Assembly (NCBI RefSeq): GCF_001713455.1
Contig: NZ_CP016464.1
Coordinates: 3,210,001 to 3,274,000 of the forward strand
Source: Bosea sp. RAC05
GTDB lineage: Bacteria; Pseudomonadota; Alphaproteobacteria; Rhizobiales; Beijerinckiaceae
Length of the DNA stretch: 64,000 bases
Direction of reading: 5' to 3'
The position numbers and the translations under genes are program-made. Position 1 is the stretch's first letter, and each line of letters opens with the position of its first letter. Of this stretch, positions 7,872 to 19,191 are shown piece by piece. The notes beneath the pieces are model-generated. The model saw nothing but the letters and a program-made list of their open reading frames with translations, did no database searches and was not told where the DNA came from.

Positions 7872-9053
7872 ATGAGCGTCGCCAACGGCCGGCACATCCT
7901 CGCGATGCCGGGGCCGACCAATATTCCCGACCGCGTGCTGCAGGCGATGATGCGCCCGGCCGAGGAACTCGCCTCGCGGACGATCATCGATCTCACCGAG
8001 TCCATCCTCGCCGATCTCAAGCGCGTCTTCCGGACGACGGGCGAAACCTTCGTCTACGCCGCCAATGGCCATGGCGGCTGGGAGGCGGCGCTGACCAACG
8101 TGCTGTCGCGCGGCGACAAGGTGCTGGTGCTGGCGAGCGGGCGCTTCGCCATCGGCTGGGGCGAGATGGCGGCCTTCATGGGCGCCGATGTCGAGGTGCT
8201 GCCGGGGAGCTGGCGCGCCGCGATCGACCCCGCCGCCGTCGAGGCCAGACTGCGCGCCGATGACGGGCACGCCATCAAGGCCGTGCTGATGGTGCAGATC
8301 GACACCGCTTCCGGCGTCGTCAACGACGTCCCGGCCGTGCGCCGCGCCATCGATGCAGCCGGCCACCCGGCCCTGTTCATGGTCGATGGCGTGGCCTCCG
8401 TCGGCTGCATGCCCTTCGAGATGGACGCCTGGGGCGTCGACATCGCCATGTCGGCCTCGCAGAAGGGGCTGATGACCTCGCCGGGGCTGGCCTTCGTCGC
8501 CGCCAACGCCAAGGCGATCGCCGCGCACCAGACCGCGACGATGAAGACGCTCTACTGGGACTGGTCGTTCCGGATGAACACGCTCGCCTATATGAAGCAC
8601 TGCGGCACGGCGCCGGAGCATCTGCTCTTCGGGCTGCGCGCGGCGCTCGACATGATCTTCGAGGAAGGGCTCGAGGCCGTCTGGGAGCGCCACCGCCTGC
8701 TCGCCGGCGCGACCCATGCCGCCGTCTCGCGCTGGGCCGAGGGCCAGGCCGTGACCTTCAACATCACCGATCCGCTCCAGCGCGCCCCCTCGGTGACGCC
8801 GATCCTGGTCCAGGGCGTCGAGTCGAGCGTGATCACCGACTTCGCCCGCGACATCGGCGGCGTCTCGCTCGGCCTCGGCATCGGCGAACTCAGCGGCAAG
8901 GCCTTCCGCATCGCCCATATGGGCCATGTCAACGCGCCGATGGTGCTGGGCACGCTCGGCGTCGTCGAGATGGCGCTGCAGGCCAAGGGCATCCCCCATG
9001 GCTCGGGCGGCGTCGATGCGGCGGTGGCCTATCTCGGCGCGGCGACGGCCTGA
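7872..9053 (+). CDS. Class V aminotransferase, serine--glyoxylate type
   Basis: A 393-residue PLP enzyme of the alanine/serine--glyoxylate aminotransferase group, which converts serine and glyoxylate to hydroxypyruvate and glycine. The N-terminus MSVANGRHILAMPGPTNIPDRVL is typical. The PLP lysine is in MSASQKGLMTSPGL, and FMVDGVASVGCMPFEMD holds the PLP-contacting Asp. The start at 7872 matches family length (about 390-400); a longer frame reaching 7695 has no family-like sequence. In methylotrophs this enzyme serves the serine cycle, but no other serine-cycle gene is present here, so glyoxylate or photorespiratory-type salvage is equally possible. Confidence 0.85.
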   Translation: MSVANGRHILAMPGPTNIPDRVLQAMMRPAEELASRTIIDLTESILADLKRVFRTTGETFVYAANGHGGWEAALTNVLSRGDKVLVLASGRFAIGWGEMAAFMGADVEVLPGSWRAAIDPAAVEARLRADDGHAIKAVLMVQIDTASGVVNDVPAVRRAIDAAGHPALFMVDGVASVGCMPFEMDAWGVDIAMSASQKGLMTSPGLAFVAANAKAIAAHQTATMKTLYWDWSFRMNTLAYMKHCGTAPEHLLFGLRAALDMIFEEGLEAVWERHRLLAGATHAAVSRWAEGQAVTFNITDPLQRAPSVTPILVQGVESSVITDFARDIGGVSLGLGIGELSGKAFRIAHMGHVNAPMVLGTLGVVEMALQAKGIPHGSGGVDAAVAYLGAATA

Positions 9054-9079
9054 AGCGCTTCGCGCGTCCCGCTCCGGGC

Positions 9080-9193
9080 CCTCATCCTGAGGAGCGCTCC
9101 GCAGGAGCGCGTCTCGAAGGAGGCTCCAGGAGGCTCCGCAGACATCTGGAGCATCCGTCGAGATGCCGCGTTCCGCGGCGCCTCAGGATGAGG
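9080..9193. repeat. Dispersed inverted-repeat element, CCTCATCCTGAGG type
   Basis: CCTCATCCTGAGG (9080-9092) and CCTCAGGATGAGG (9181-9193) are exact reverse complements bounding a 114-bp GC-rich element with internal pairing. It occupies most of the 313-bp gap between the aminotransferase and uvrA. Elements with this outer palindrome are common between genes in Rhizobiales. The remaining 173 bp up to uvrA shows no gene and no recognisable SOS box. Confidence 0.7.
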
Positions 9194-9366
9194 CCTGCGC
9201 TCCTCGTCGACCCTCCCCGCTCCTGCCATACCCTGTCAGCATCGCCGCGCCGCGACGACGCGCCGCTGGCGGCTTGCGTGATAGACAACGCCGCCGCCCG
9301 CCCCATGGGCTGGTGTGGCGCGGCTTTTGCCCTATCTCTACGCTTCATCCCTGACCGGACGCCCCC

Positions 9367-12387
<3,021 letters not shown>

Positions 12388-12429
12388 GTTTGCAACGAAC
12401 TGATTTGACGATCTAGTCGCGAGTTTTAG

Positions 12430-13959
12430 ATGGCGCGCTATAGACAGCATCAGCAGTTTTCCTCGCACCGAAGCGCCCAGCTAATATTCAAGCTAAGGCG
12501 TCAGCGCTTTCGCAAAATGCTCTCTATGGCGGATGACGTAGAATTGATGCGCGCGTCGTGGGTTCTGGATCGCGCAGTCGACCCTTCGTTTAAAATACCG
12601 ATCGGCTACGACTATCCAGAAAAGTATCTCCGAGCCGGGATCGACGAGCCCGGTCGGATATGGCCATGGGAGTTGGAAACACTACTCATAGAAGCCCTTG
12701 GAACGCCCAAAAATCCAGGTAATCGCAGCGCCAATCCTCGGGCTTGGAGTTTTTGGGCCGAAATTGTCTCTGCGTTGCGTAGCGCCGAGAACGCAGAGGG
12801 CGGTAACAGGCCACGCGGCCCAATCCTCCGCCACTTAAACCGTATTTTATATCGTCAGGTTCAATGGCAGGCTCGCCAGCAGAATTTAGCAGATTTTGTC
12901 AGGTGGAAATCGATCTTTTCCGATCCGAGTCTTTCAGATTTATATGTTACAAAAAATGGAATGTGTCCGCTCAAATTCCAAATGATCGGATTAGGCCTTA
13001 GTTCAATTCTTGATGAATCTCAAGAAACCACCATTTCATACGAATATGAGTCAAAACAATTTCGCTCAGATGAAATAAGAACATTCATCAAAATGGCATC
13101 AAGAACCATTACCCAAATTAGGGAAGACTGTCATTCAGTAGTTATGAGATCAGAGCTTGCTCATCGCGAAAGTCCGCTGAGACGCTTTCCGTTAATAAAG
13201 ATCTCCGACAATCCAACTCGATTGATTAGCCCCCTTAGACAACCCTTGTTCTGGCGAATTACGGAAGGCATGTACTACGATGTCGTCAGCATACCCGCAT
13301 CCCGCAATTTAATCGGATCGGGGTTTGAGATTTTCCAGCGAAGATTAATTTCTACTGCTTACAAAGATTATAATGTTTCAGGCGACATTTCATATGGCCC
13401 TATTCGCCTCAATAGGCGCTCGCCAGATGTAACTATCACACAAGACAATAACCTAGAGATCGCATTTGAATGTAAGGCTAAGAAAATTCCGCTCGTTGAT
13501 AAAATTTCAATTGAACACGATCTTGCCAATTCGATTGCCGTTAGCGAGATTGCCAAAGGAGTATTTCAGCTAGCGCGTTTTCGACATGACTTAAGAAGCG
13601 GCATCGTCGAAGGCATGCAAGAAACTGAACATTCACAATATGTGATCCTAACTCTCGATGAATGGAATTTCGTGGGACCGATTACAAAAGACGCAGCCTT
13701 TTTGAAAGCTGCTGAAATGCTTGATCGGCAGCGTATTAACATAAATTTTGATTTGAGAGAAATTACATTTTGCACAGCAGGAGACCTAGATTTGTTTGTG
13801 ACCCGCCTCCCTCTCGGTCGACTTCGCGAACTATTTGCAAAAAATCGGCAACCGCAGTTTCGAGAGCATGCGCCGAATTCACTCGCAGCTGAATTTTACG
13901 AAAAGCCGGCCAAGTGGCGCGATTACCCTCTCGCATCGGAATTCGTGTTTGATATTTGA
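12430..13959 (+). CDS. Orphan AT-rich gene, predicted PD-(D/E)XK nuclease-fold protein
   Basis: A 509-residue protein I cannot assign to a named family. A restriction-endonuclease-like core is visible: Glu300 in GFEIFQRRLI (helix A), Pro332-Asp333 in RSPDVTI, and Glu347-Cys-Lys349 in AFECKAKK, the E...PD...ExK pattern of PD-(D/E)XK nucleases. This resembles the arrangement in McrC-like effectors, though nothing else identifies McrC. The first 290 residues look helical and may bind DNA or sense a signal. Hand counts of three 60-base lines give 50%, 35% and 33% GC, against 67% in a nearby uvrA line, a sign of transfer. The ATG at 12430 directly follows an in-frame TAG and lacks a good ribosome site; starts at 12517 or 12526 are possible. 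Confidence 0.75.
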   Translation: MARYRQHQQFSSHRSAQLIFKLRRQRFRKMLSMADDVELMRASWVLDRAVDPSFKIPIGYDYPEKYLRAGIDEPGRIWPWELETLLIEALGTPKNPGNRSANPRAWSFWAEIVSALRSAENAEGGNRPRGPILRHLNRILYRQVQWQARQQNLADFVRWKSIFSDPSLSDLYVTKNGMCPLKFQMIGLGLSSILDESQETTISYEYESKQFRSDEIRTFIKMASRTITQIREDCHSVVMRSELAHRESPLRRFPLIKISDNPTRLISPLRQPLFWRITEGMYYDVVSIPASRNLIGSGFEIFQRRLISTAYKDYNVSGDISYGPIRLNRRSPDVTITQDNNLEIAFECKAKKIPLVDKISIEHDLANSIAVSEIAKGVFQLARFRHDLRSGIVEGMQETEHSQYVILTLDEWNFVGPITKDAAFLKAAEMLDRQRININFDLREITFCTAGDLDLFVTRLPLGRLRELFAKNRQPQFREHAPNSLAAEFYEKPAKWRDYPLASEFVFDI

Positions 13960-14149
13960 GTTGAGCTACGTTGCCCAAGTGAAGCCTTTCGGCGCGGAGT
14001 CTCATGAGCGGCGCCCCCTCGCCCAGCGCTCTGCTTCTCCTGCACTATCCGAGAGAAGGAAGGGACGTCGCGGCGCCCTCGCCTTCCGCCTTGGCCGCAT
14101 CCCGCCTTTGCGGTAGGACGCCGCGGCCCACAACCTGAAGGAGGGTGCC

Positions 14150-14404
14150 ATGACCAGGACCACGCGCAACATCTTCGACCAGCCGTCCTTTTGAGGTCAC
14201 GAGCAAGCGTCGGAAGTCTTACCCGTCCGAAACCCGCGTGAAGCGCGGCGTCCGCATCGTCCATGGCGATGTCGAACTGCAGGAAAAGCTCGGCCGCAAC
14301 GACCTCTGCGTCTGCGGCTCCGGGCGCAGATTTCAAGAAGTGCTGCATGCCCAGCGGCCGCTTCGACGGCTCCGACCGGGATGACTACTTTCAGGGAGTG
14401 ATGC
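14150..14404 (+). pseudogene. SEC-C zinc-motif protein broken by two single-base frameshifts
   Basis: A gene starts at 14150 after a perfect AAGGAGG ([14 protein letters not shown]) but hits TGA at 14192-14194. Dropping one T from TTTT (14189-14192) restores [15 protein letters not shown] and a long frame including [14 protein letters not shown]; dropping one T from TTT (14331-14333) then restores [19 protein letters not shown]. Joined, these give a small protein ending in a SEC-C motif (C-x-C-x8-9-CC type), a zinc-binding module of SecA-like and other small proteins. The restored frame runs on into the repeat at 14409. Either a real pseudogene or two homopolymer sequencing errors. Confidence 0.75.
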
Positions 14405-14408
14405 GTCC

Positions 14409-14540
14409 CGTCATGGTCGGGCTTGTCCCGACCATCCACGCCTTGCGCCAATGGGGGCGGGCGCGACGCCAGCGACGAAGCGCGAACCCGGTCCTTCCCG
14501 CGCAAAGGCGTGGATGGTCGCCACAAGGGCGACCATGACG
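14409..14540. repeat. Dispersed inverted repeat, family A copy 1
   Basis: The left arm (CGTCATGGTCGGGCTTGT at 14409, then a GACCATCCACG) and the right arm ending GGGCGACCATGACG at 14540 are near-complementary over about 32 bases, so the 132-bp unit can form a long stem. The same unit recurs at 14899-15030 and in shorter form at 28510-28602. No transposase is associated. Confidence 0.75.
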
Positions 14541-14561
14541 GCGGGGCCTTCGGGCGCCAAG

Positions 14562-14855
14562 TCATGCAAGTTCGCCGCAAAGATCGTCCCAATCGGGATT
14601 CCGGATCATGATCGTGCGGGTCTTGTAGGCGCGATACCAGCGCTTCATCGAGGTTTCGCGCTGGATCGCGGCCTCGATGTCGTCATGCCATTCGTACCAG
14701 ACGAGGCGTTTGAGGCCATGTTTCCGGGTGAAGCCGGGCAACAGGCCCTCACGATGCTCATGGACGCGCCGGCCGAGATCGCTCGTCACGCCGATGTAGA
14801 GCGTGCCGTTGGGCCGGTTCGTCATGATGTAGACCCAGCCGCCCTTTTGTTTCAT
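14562..14855 (-). CDS. GIY-YIG nuclease family protein
   Basis: A 97-residue single-domain protein. The signature is clear: GGWVYIMTN, then GTLYIGVTSDLGRRVHEH, with the catalytic Tyr, Arg and later Glu (IQRETSMKRW). Stand-alone GIY-YIG proteins of this size (UPF0213/YhbQ relatives) are widespread; their cellular role is uncertain. The start at 14855 gives MKQKGGWVYIM; an upstream ATG at 14879 is less typical. The gene fills the space between two copies of repeat family A, which is unusual and may reflect repeat-mediated mobility. Confidence 0.9.
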   Translation of the reverse strand: MKQKGGWVYIMTNRPNGTLYIGVTSDLGRRVHEHREGLLPGFTRKHGLKRLVWYEWHDDIEAAIQRETSMKRWYRAYKTRTIMIRNPDWDDLCGELA

Positions 14856-14898
14856 GGCGTCAGGATGTCTTCGCGCCACAGGTGCGACAAGGCCTCCC

Positions 14899-15030
14899 CG
14901 TCATGGTCGGGCTTGTCCCGACCATCCACGCCTTGCGCCGCTGTGTTCAGGCGCGAGGCCAGCGACCAAGCGCGAACCCGGTGCAACCCAAGCGAAGACG
15001 TGGATGGTCGCCACAAGGGCGACCATGACG
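14899..15030. repeat. Dispersed inverted repeat, family A copy 2
   Basis: Same arms and length as the copy at 14409-14540, in the same orientation, so the two form direct copies flanking the GIY-YIG gene. The arms are near-complementary (CGTCATGGTCGGGCTTGT... and ...GGGCGACCATGACG), with a divergent centre. Confidence 0.75.
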
Positions 15031-15550
15031 GTGGAGACCGGAAGCAACCTTATCCCCGCCCTCCCAACCGCCCCCATACTCCCCTCGCCCATCACCCAAA
15101 CGGGGCGGCCATCCGGAGGTGTGCCAGTGGCTGGGTGACGGGTCGGCGCCTGCGGGTGGAGTCACGATCCACTCCCGGGAGGCTTCGGGGCACCGCCCTG
15201 GGGGTACTACGGCCCCTGTGCGAGGAGCTCGCTGGAACGGTCGCATCGCATCACGCCTTCGTCCCATGCCTGACGGCGCGACAACCCGATGAGGGGAACT
15301 GGCGTCTAGGGCTCGCGGCGGGGGCTGGCCTTCGACCCGATAAGCGCGGCCCGGAGCCCAAAATCGCCGAAGGCGGAGCGCCGGGGGGCGTGCGACGGGT
15401 GGCTCAATCCCGCCGCGCCGCGACCTGGCTCAACGGTTGCGGACCTCTACCCTCGCGCCCCGCGGCGCTCCGCCAGCCCCGTTCGACCACCGACGCTGCA
15501 ACAGCGGGCGGGGGCTGGCGCGCGCCCCCCTCCCCGCAGGGAGACGACCC
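15031..15550. other. 520-bp stretch with no recognisable gene
   Basis: GC-rich sequence between repeat A copy 2 and the Cys-rich small protein. Open frames exist on both strands but none has a family-like product or a ribosome site. Short local hairpins are visible, such as GTGGA/TCCAC around 15155-15175. No match to the conserved cores of RNase P RNA, SRP RNA or tmRNA was seen. It could encode an unknown structured RNA or be decayed sequence. Confidence 0.4.
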
Positions 15551-15877
15551 ATGACCCGCAACAAACCCTCCGGCTTCTCGCCCGAGCACATCGCCAATTT
15601 CCACCGCACGCAGCAGATCCGCCGCGACCTTCTCAGGAAGATGGGCGACATCCTCGAGGTCTGGCGCGACTGCACCGACAAGGCCTGCCAGCGCGGCCGC
15701 AGCTGCAAGCGCAGCGACGCCGCCTGCCTGCGCGGCTTCATGGGCGCCCTGCCCGACCAGGACCGCCGCCTCGCCGGCTACATGATCCAGAACGGCGCCG
15801 CCGGGATGAAGCCCGACGCGGCGCTGGCCAAGGCGCAGGAGCGTGTCGCCGCCGAAATCGCGCAGGATGGCGGGTGA
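15551..15877 (+). CDS. Small Cys-rich hypothetical protein
   Basis: A 108-residue soluble protein. Its centre holds four Cys in 19 residues (C-x4-C-x5-C-x6-C, from CTDKAC to AAC) among Arg and Lys, a possible metal-binding or nucleic-acid-binding knuckle; similar short Cys/Arg proteins are common and uncharacterised in Rhizobiales. The start at 15551 is preceded by GCAGGGAGA. A palindromic repeat begins 20 bp past the stop. Function unknown. Confidence 0.65.
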   Translation: MTRNKPSGFSPEHIANFHRTQQIRRDLLRKMGDILEVWRDCTDKACQRGRSCKRSDAACLRGFMGALPDQDRRLAGYMIQNGAAGMKPDAALAKAQERVAAEIAQDGG

Positions 15878-15896
15878 GTGGCGCCGCACCCCTCCC

Positions 15897-16008
15897 CGTC
15901 ATTCCGGCCAAGGCGCAACGCGCCGCAGCGCCGGAATCCATCGGAGGGCTCCGGCGCCCCAGGATGGATCCCGGAGCGGCGCTGCTGCGCAGCTTGTCCG
16001 GGATGACG
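15897..16008. repeat. Dispersed inverted repeat, family C copy (CGTCATTCCGG type)
   Basis: CGTCATTCCGG at 15897 pairs with the end CCGGGATGACG at about 16008, and internal GGAATCCATCGGAGG / CCAGGATGGATCC segments are also partly complementary. The unit is closely related to 34221-34323 and more distantly to 31471-31565 and 60170-60246. The rest of the gap to 16413 (about 400 bp) contains no gene I can support. Confidence 0.7.
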
Positions 16009-16413
16009 GCATCGCGGGGGACTATTTGACCACAACGGCCCGCCCGGCCCGCTTTCCGCCCCGCAGCGCGCCGATTCGCAGCGGAAAGGGTGAATCAGCG
16101 CTTAGCTGCAGCGCAACATCGTTAAGGCCCCGATCCTGCCCAAACCGGCGGCAAATTGGCCTGACCGGTGAGGTGTCGCCGGCCCGATGAGCAGACATTA
16201 GGCAGAATTCCGTCGAATCTGACCGAACCGTTAACCGCTGGACGCGGGCGAGGAGGCAAAAGTGAAGGTTTCGAGAATGGTTCATGCTCCAAACGCATGA
16301 CGGAACTGACATCATGCCTCTGTTTGGGGCGGGCTGGCTCACTTATATGCACTGCACAACGAATTTGTCGCTGTGGGCACCGACCCGCTCCGGAAACCAG
16401 TAGGAAACCCGTT

Positions 16414-16569
16414 ATGTTCGTCACCATGATCGCCGCCAAGATCCGCTCTTACCTGCGCTATCGCGAGACCGTTCGCGAGCTCTCCCGCCTGACCGACCGC
16501 GAGCTCGACGACCTCGGCCTGTCGCGCTCGGAGATCGCCTTCGTCGCGCGCACCCACGCCGCCGTCTGA
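16414..16569 (+). CDS. DUF1127 small protein
   Basis: A 51-residue protein too short for most gene finders. RYRETVRELSRLTDRELDDLGLSRSEI is the diagnostic DUF1127 (YjiS-like) helix-turn-helix-like segment. In alphaproteobacteria such proteins bind RNA or act in stress, phosphate and carbon regulation. The start at 16414 follows TAGGAAA; a longer in-frame extension to 16168 is unlike the family. A strong GCAA-loop terminator follows at 16657. Confidence 0.88.
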   Translation: MFVTMIAAKIRSYLRYRETVRELSRLTDRELDDLGLSRSEIAFVARTHAAV

Positions 16570-16656
16570 AGACGCTTTCGCCCCGCGCAGGCGGGGCGCC
16601 GTGTAGTGTCTCCCGGACTGAGCGACCCTCCCTCGCGAAGACCGGTTGAAGAGCGA

Positions 16657-16681
16657 ATGCCCGCCGCAAGGCGGGCATTTT
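16657..16681 (+). terminator. Rho-independent terminator after the DUF1127 gene
   Basis: ATGCCCGCC (16657-16665), loop GCAA, GGCGGGCAT (16670-16678), then TTT. It lies 88 bp past the DUF1127 stop and separates that gene from trmFO. Confidence 0.7.
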
Positions 16682-16738
16682 GCATGTGCGGCCCCGGCTT
16701 CCCTTGACGGCGGCGGCGGCGGGCGACACATCGAGGCG

Positions 16739-18145
16739 ATGGAACCCGTTCACATCATCGGCGGCGGTCTCGCCGGCTCCGAAGCCGCCTGGCAGATCGC
16801 CCAGGCCGGCGTCCCCGTCATCCTGCACGAGATGCGGCCCGTCCGCGGCACCGAGGCGCACAAGACGGAAGGGCTGGCGGAGCTGGTCTGCTCCAACTCC
16901 TTCCGCTCGGACGATGCGCTCTCCAATGCGGTCGGCCAGCTGCACTGGGAGATGCGCCGGCTGGGCTCGCTGATCATGGCCAAGGGCGACGCGCATCAGG
17001 TCCCGGCCGGCGGCGCGCTGGCGGTCGACCGCGACGGCTTCTCGCAAGCCGTCACCGCCGCGCTCGAGGCCCATCCGCTGGTCACGATCGACCGCGCCGA
17101 GATCGCGGGCCTCCCGCCCGGGGCGTGGGACAGCGTGATCATCGCCACCGGCCCGCTGACCTCGCCCGCGCTCGCCGCCGGCATCCAGTCGCTGACGGGC
17201 GAGGACGCGCTCGCCTTCTTCGACGCCATCGCCCCGATCGTGCATTTCGACTCGGTCGACATGGACCAGGCCTGGTTCCAGTCGCGCTACGACAAGGCCG
17301 GTCCCGGCGGCACGGGCGCCGACTACATCAACTGCCCCCTCGACCGCGACCAGTACGAGGCCTTCATCGACGCGCTGCTGGCCGCCGAGACGACCGAGTT
17401 CAAGGAGTGGGAGGGCACGCCCTATTTCGACGGCTGCCTGCCGATCGAGGTCATGGCGCAGCGCGGCCGCGAGACCCTGCGCTGGGGCCCGATGAAGCCC
17501 GTGGGGCTCACCAACAAGCACAATCCGACGGTCAAGGCCTATGCGGTGGTGCAGCTGCGCCAGGACAATGCGCTCGGCACCCTGTTCAACATGACGGGCT
17601 TCCAGACCAAGCTGAAATATGGCGAGCAGGCCGCGATCTTCCGGATGATCCCGGGCCTCCAGAACGCCGAGTTCGCGCGGCTCGGCGGCATCCACCGCAA
17701 CACCTATCTGAACTCGCCGAAGCTGCTCGACGCGCGGCTGCGGCTGAAGGCCGATCCGCGCCTGCGCTTCGCCGGCCAGATCACCGGCTGCGAGGGCTAT
17801 GTCGAGAGCGCCGCCATCGGCCTGCTCGCGGGCCGGCTCGCCGCGGCCGAGCGGCTCGGCCAGGAGATCGAGATCCCGCCGGCGACGACGGCGCTGGGCG
17901 CGCTGGTCAACCACATCACCGGCGGCCACATCGTCACCATCGACGAGGGCCCGCGCTCCTTCCAGCCGATGAACATCAATTTCGGCCTCTTCCCGCATAT
18001 CGAGGGCCAGGCCACGCATGGCCCCGACGGCAAGAAGCTGAAAGGCCCGGCCAAGAGCGTCGCCCGCAAGCACGCCCTGACCGCCCGCGCCAAGGTCGAG
18101 ATGGAGGCCTGGGCCGGCGGCGAGCAGGCTCAGGCGGCGGAGTAG
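16739..18145 (+). CDS. trmFO: Methylenetetrahydrofolate--tRNA-(uracil-5-)-methyltransferase
   Basis: A 468-residue FAD and folate-dependent enzyme that makes m5U54 in the T-loop of tRNAs. The N-terminal FAD-binding motif is [17 protein letters not shown], followed by the TrmFO signature CSNSFRSDD. The second Cys-containing region ([25 protein letters not shown]) is conserved in TrmFO and GidA relatives. The start at 16739 gives the family-standard [10 protein letters not shown]. It converges on the NDUFAF6-like gene 7 bp away. TrmFO replaces the SAM-dependent TrmA in many alphaproteobacteria. Confidence 0.96.
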   Translation: MEPVHIIGGGLAGSEAAWQIAQAGVPVILHEMRPVRGTEAHKTEGLAELVCSNSFRSDDALSNAVGQLHWEMRRLGSLIMAKGDAHQVPAGGALAVDRDGFSQAVTAALEAHPLVTIDRAEIAGLPPGAWDSVIIATGPLTSPALAAGIQSLTGEDALAFFDAIAPIVHFDSVDMDQAWFQSRYDKAGPGGTGADYINCPLDRDQYEAFIDALLAAETTEFKEWEGTPYFDGCLPIEVMAQRGRETLRWGPMKPVGLTNKHNPTVKAYAVVQLRQDNALGTLFNMTGFQTKLKYGEQAAIFRMIPGLQNAEFARLGGIHRNTYLNSPKLLDARLRLKADPRLRFAGQITGCEGYVESAAIGLLAGRLAAAERLGQEIEIPPATTALGALVNHITGGHIVTIDEGPRSFQPMNINFGLFPHIEGQATHGPDGKKLKGPAKSVARKHALTARAKVEMEAWAGGEQAQAAE

Positions 18146-18152
18146 CGCGCTT

Positions 18153-19049
18153 TCAGCCTGCCGTCCGGGCCATCCGCCAGATCGCCCATTGCCGGCGCCA
18201 GGCCGGCAGCGTGATGATCGTGCGGTAGGGGTCGTAGCCCGAGCGCTCCATGCGAGCGAGATAGGGCTCGACCAGCGCGACCGGCAGGAAGGCCGGCATC
18301 ACCGCGGAGGGTACCGTGCTGCGGAGTTCCCGCAGCTTCGCCAGATGCCCGCGCGCGATGCCGCGCAGCTCCTTCAGCGTATAGAGAACGCCCGGCCCGC
18401 CGCGCCCGCGCACGATGTCGTCGCGGGTGACGCCGTTGCGGGCGAGGATGTCGCCGGGCAGATAGACCTGCCCCTCGGCCGCATGCCAGGGGAAGGCGCG
18501 CATCAGCCCCGTCAGCGCATAAGCGACGCCGGCATAGCCCGCAGCCGCCGCCCCGCCGGGATCGCGGCCATTGGCGAGGATGATCGAGGCCAGCCGCACC
18601 AGCGCGCTCGCGGTCTCGCCGGCATAGCCCTCGAGATCGCGCAGCGACGGCATCGGGTCGTCATAGAGGTCGAAGATGCGCGCCTCGATCAGCCCCGTCA
18701 GCGGCGCGATCGGCAGGCGATAGCGCGCGATCGTGTCGAGCAGCGCGGCGGCGACGGGGTGCCCTTGCGTCTCGCCGCTCGCCTGCCCCTCGAGCAGGTC
18801 GCGCCACCACTGCATCCGGACTTCGCCCGGCAGCGGCTCGCTGACGAGGGCGCGGATGCGGGCGATCTCGAGGCTGAAGGCATAGAGCGCAAACAGCGAC
18901 GGGCGCTGCGATTCGGGCGCATAGAGGCAGGTGATGTAGCGGTCCTGGTCCTGCTCGCGCACCAGCGTGGCGCAATGGGCATAGGCCTCGGGCAGGGCTG
19001 AAAGCGCGGCCTGGCTGCGACGGTCGGTCTCGGTTGCCTGCGGCATCAT
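18153..19049 (-). CDS. NDUFAF6-like protein (squalene/phytoene synthase fold, Asp motifs lost)
   Basis: A 298-residue member of the squalene/phytoene synthase superfamily that is probably not a synthase. The first Asp-rich motif is replaced by LEIARIRALVSE, and the second (normally DxxxD before YLP) by MRAFPWHAAEGQVYLPGD, so both Mg-diphosphate sites are gone. These altered segments match, from memory, human NDUFAF6 (C8orf38), a respiratory complex I assembly factor. Its neighbour, the Mth938-type gene, resembles NDUFAF3, another complex I assembly factor. The ATG at 19049 follows GAGG; a GTG at 19082 is an alternative start. Confidence 0.8.
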   Translation of the reverse strand: MMPQATETDRRSQAALSALPEAYAHCATLVREQDQDRYITCLYAPESQRPSLFALYAFSLEIARIRALVSEPLPGEVRMQWWRDLLEGQASGETQGHPVAAALLDTIARYRLPIAPLTGLIEARIFDLYDDPMPSLRDLEGYAGETASALVRLASIILANGRDPGGAAAAGYAGVAYALTGLMRAFPWHAAEGQVYLPGDILARNGVTRDDIVRGRGGPGVLYTLKELRGIARGHLAKLRELRSTVPSAVMPAFLPVALVEPYLARMERSGYDPYRTIITLPAWRRQWAIWRMARTAG

Positions 19050-19191
19050 CTGGCCTCGATCCGGTGCCTGCCCCTTGGCCACGACATCGGCAGTGTAGGA
19101 CGAGGCGCAGGTCGATGGCTACGCCTTCACGACATGGGCGGCGCGATTTGCGGCGATGCCGCTTCGGGCGGGCGCCCGGAGAGCCGGCGTG

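Noticed and set aside
15031..15550. RNase P, SRP or tmRNA gene in the gene-free block.
   Set aside because: The conserved cores of these RNAs (for example GAGGAAAGTCCGGGC of RNase P) are not present.
14451..15554. A 367-codon open frame through repeats and the gene-free block.
   Set aside because: It crosses palindromic repeats and the GIY-YIG gene on the other strand, and shows no domain.
16280..16335. GGAAC...GTT upstream of the DUF1127 gene as a stress promoter.
   Set aside because: The spacing is about 14 bases, shorter than the 16-17 expected.
18153..19049. Annotation as a functional phytoene or squalene synthase.
   Set aside because: Both Asp-rich catalytic motifs are lost and the segments match NDUFAF6-type proteins; no other isoprenoid genes nearby.
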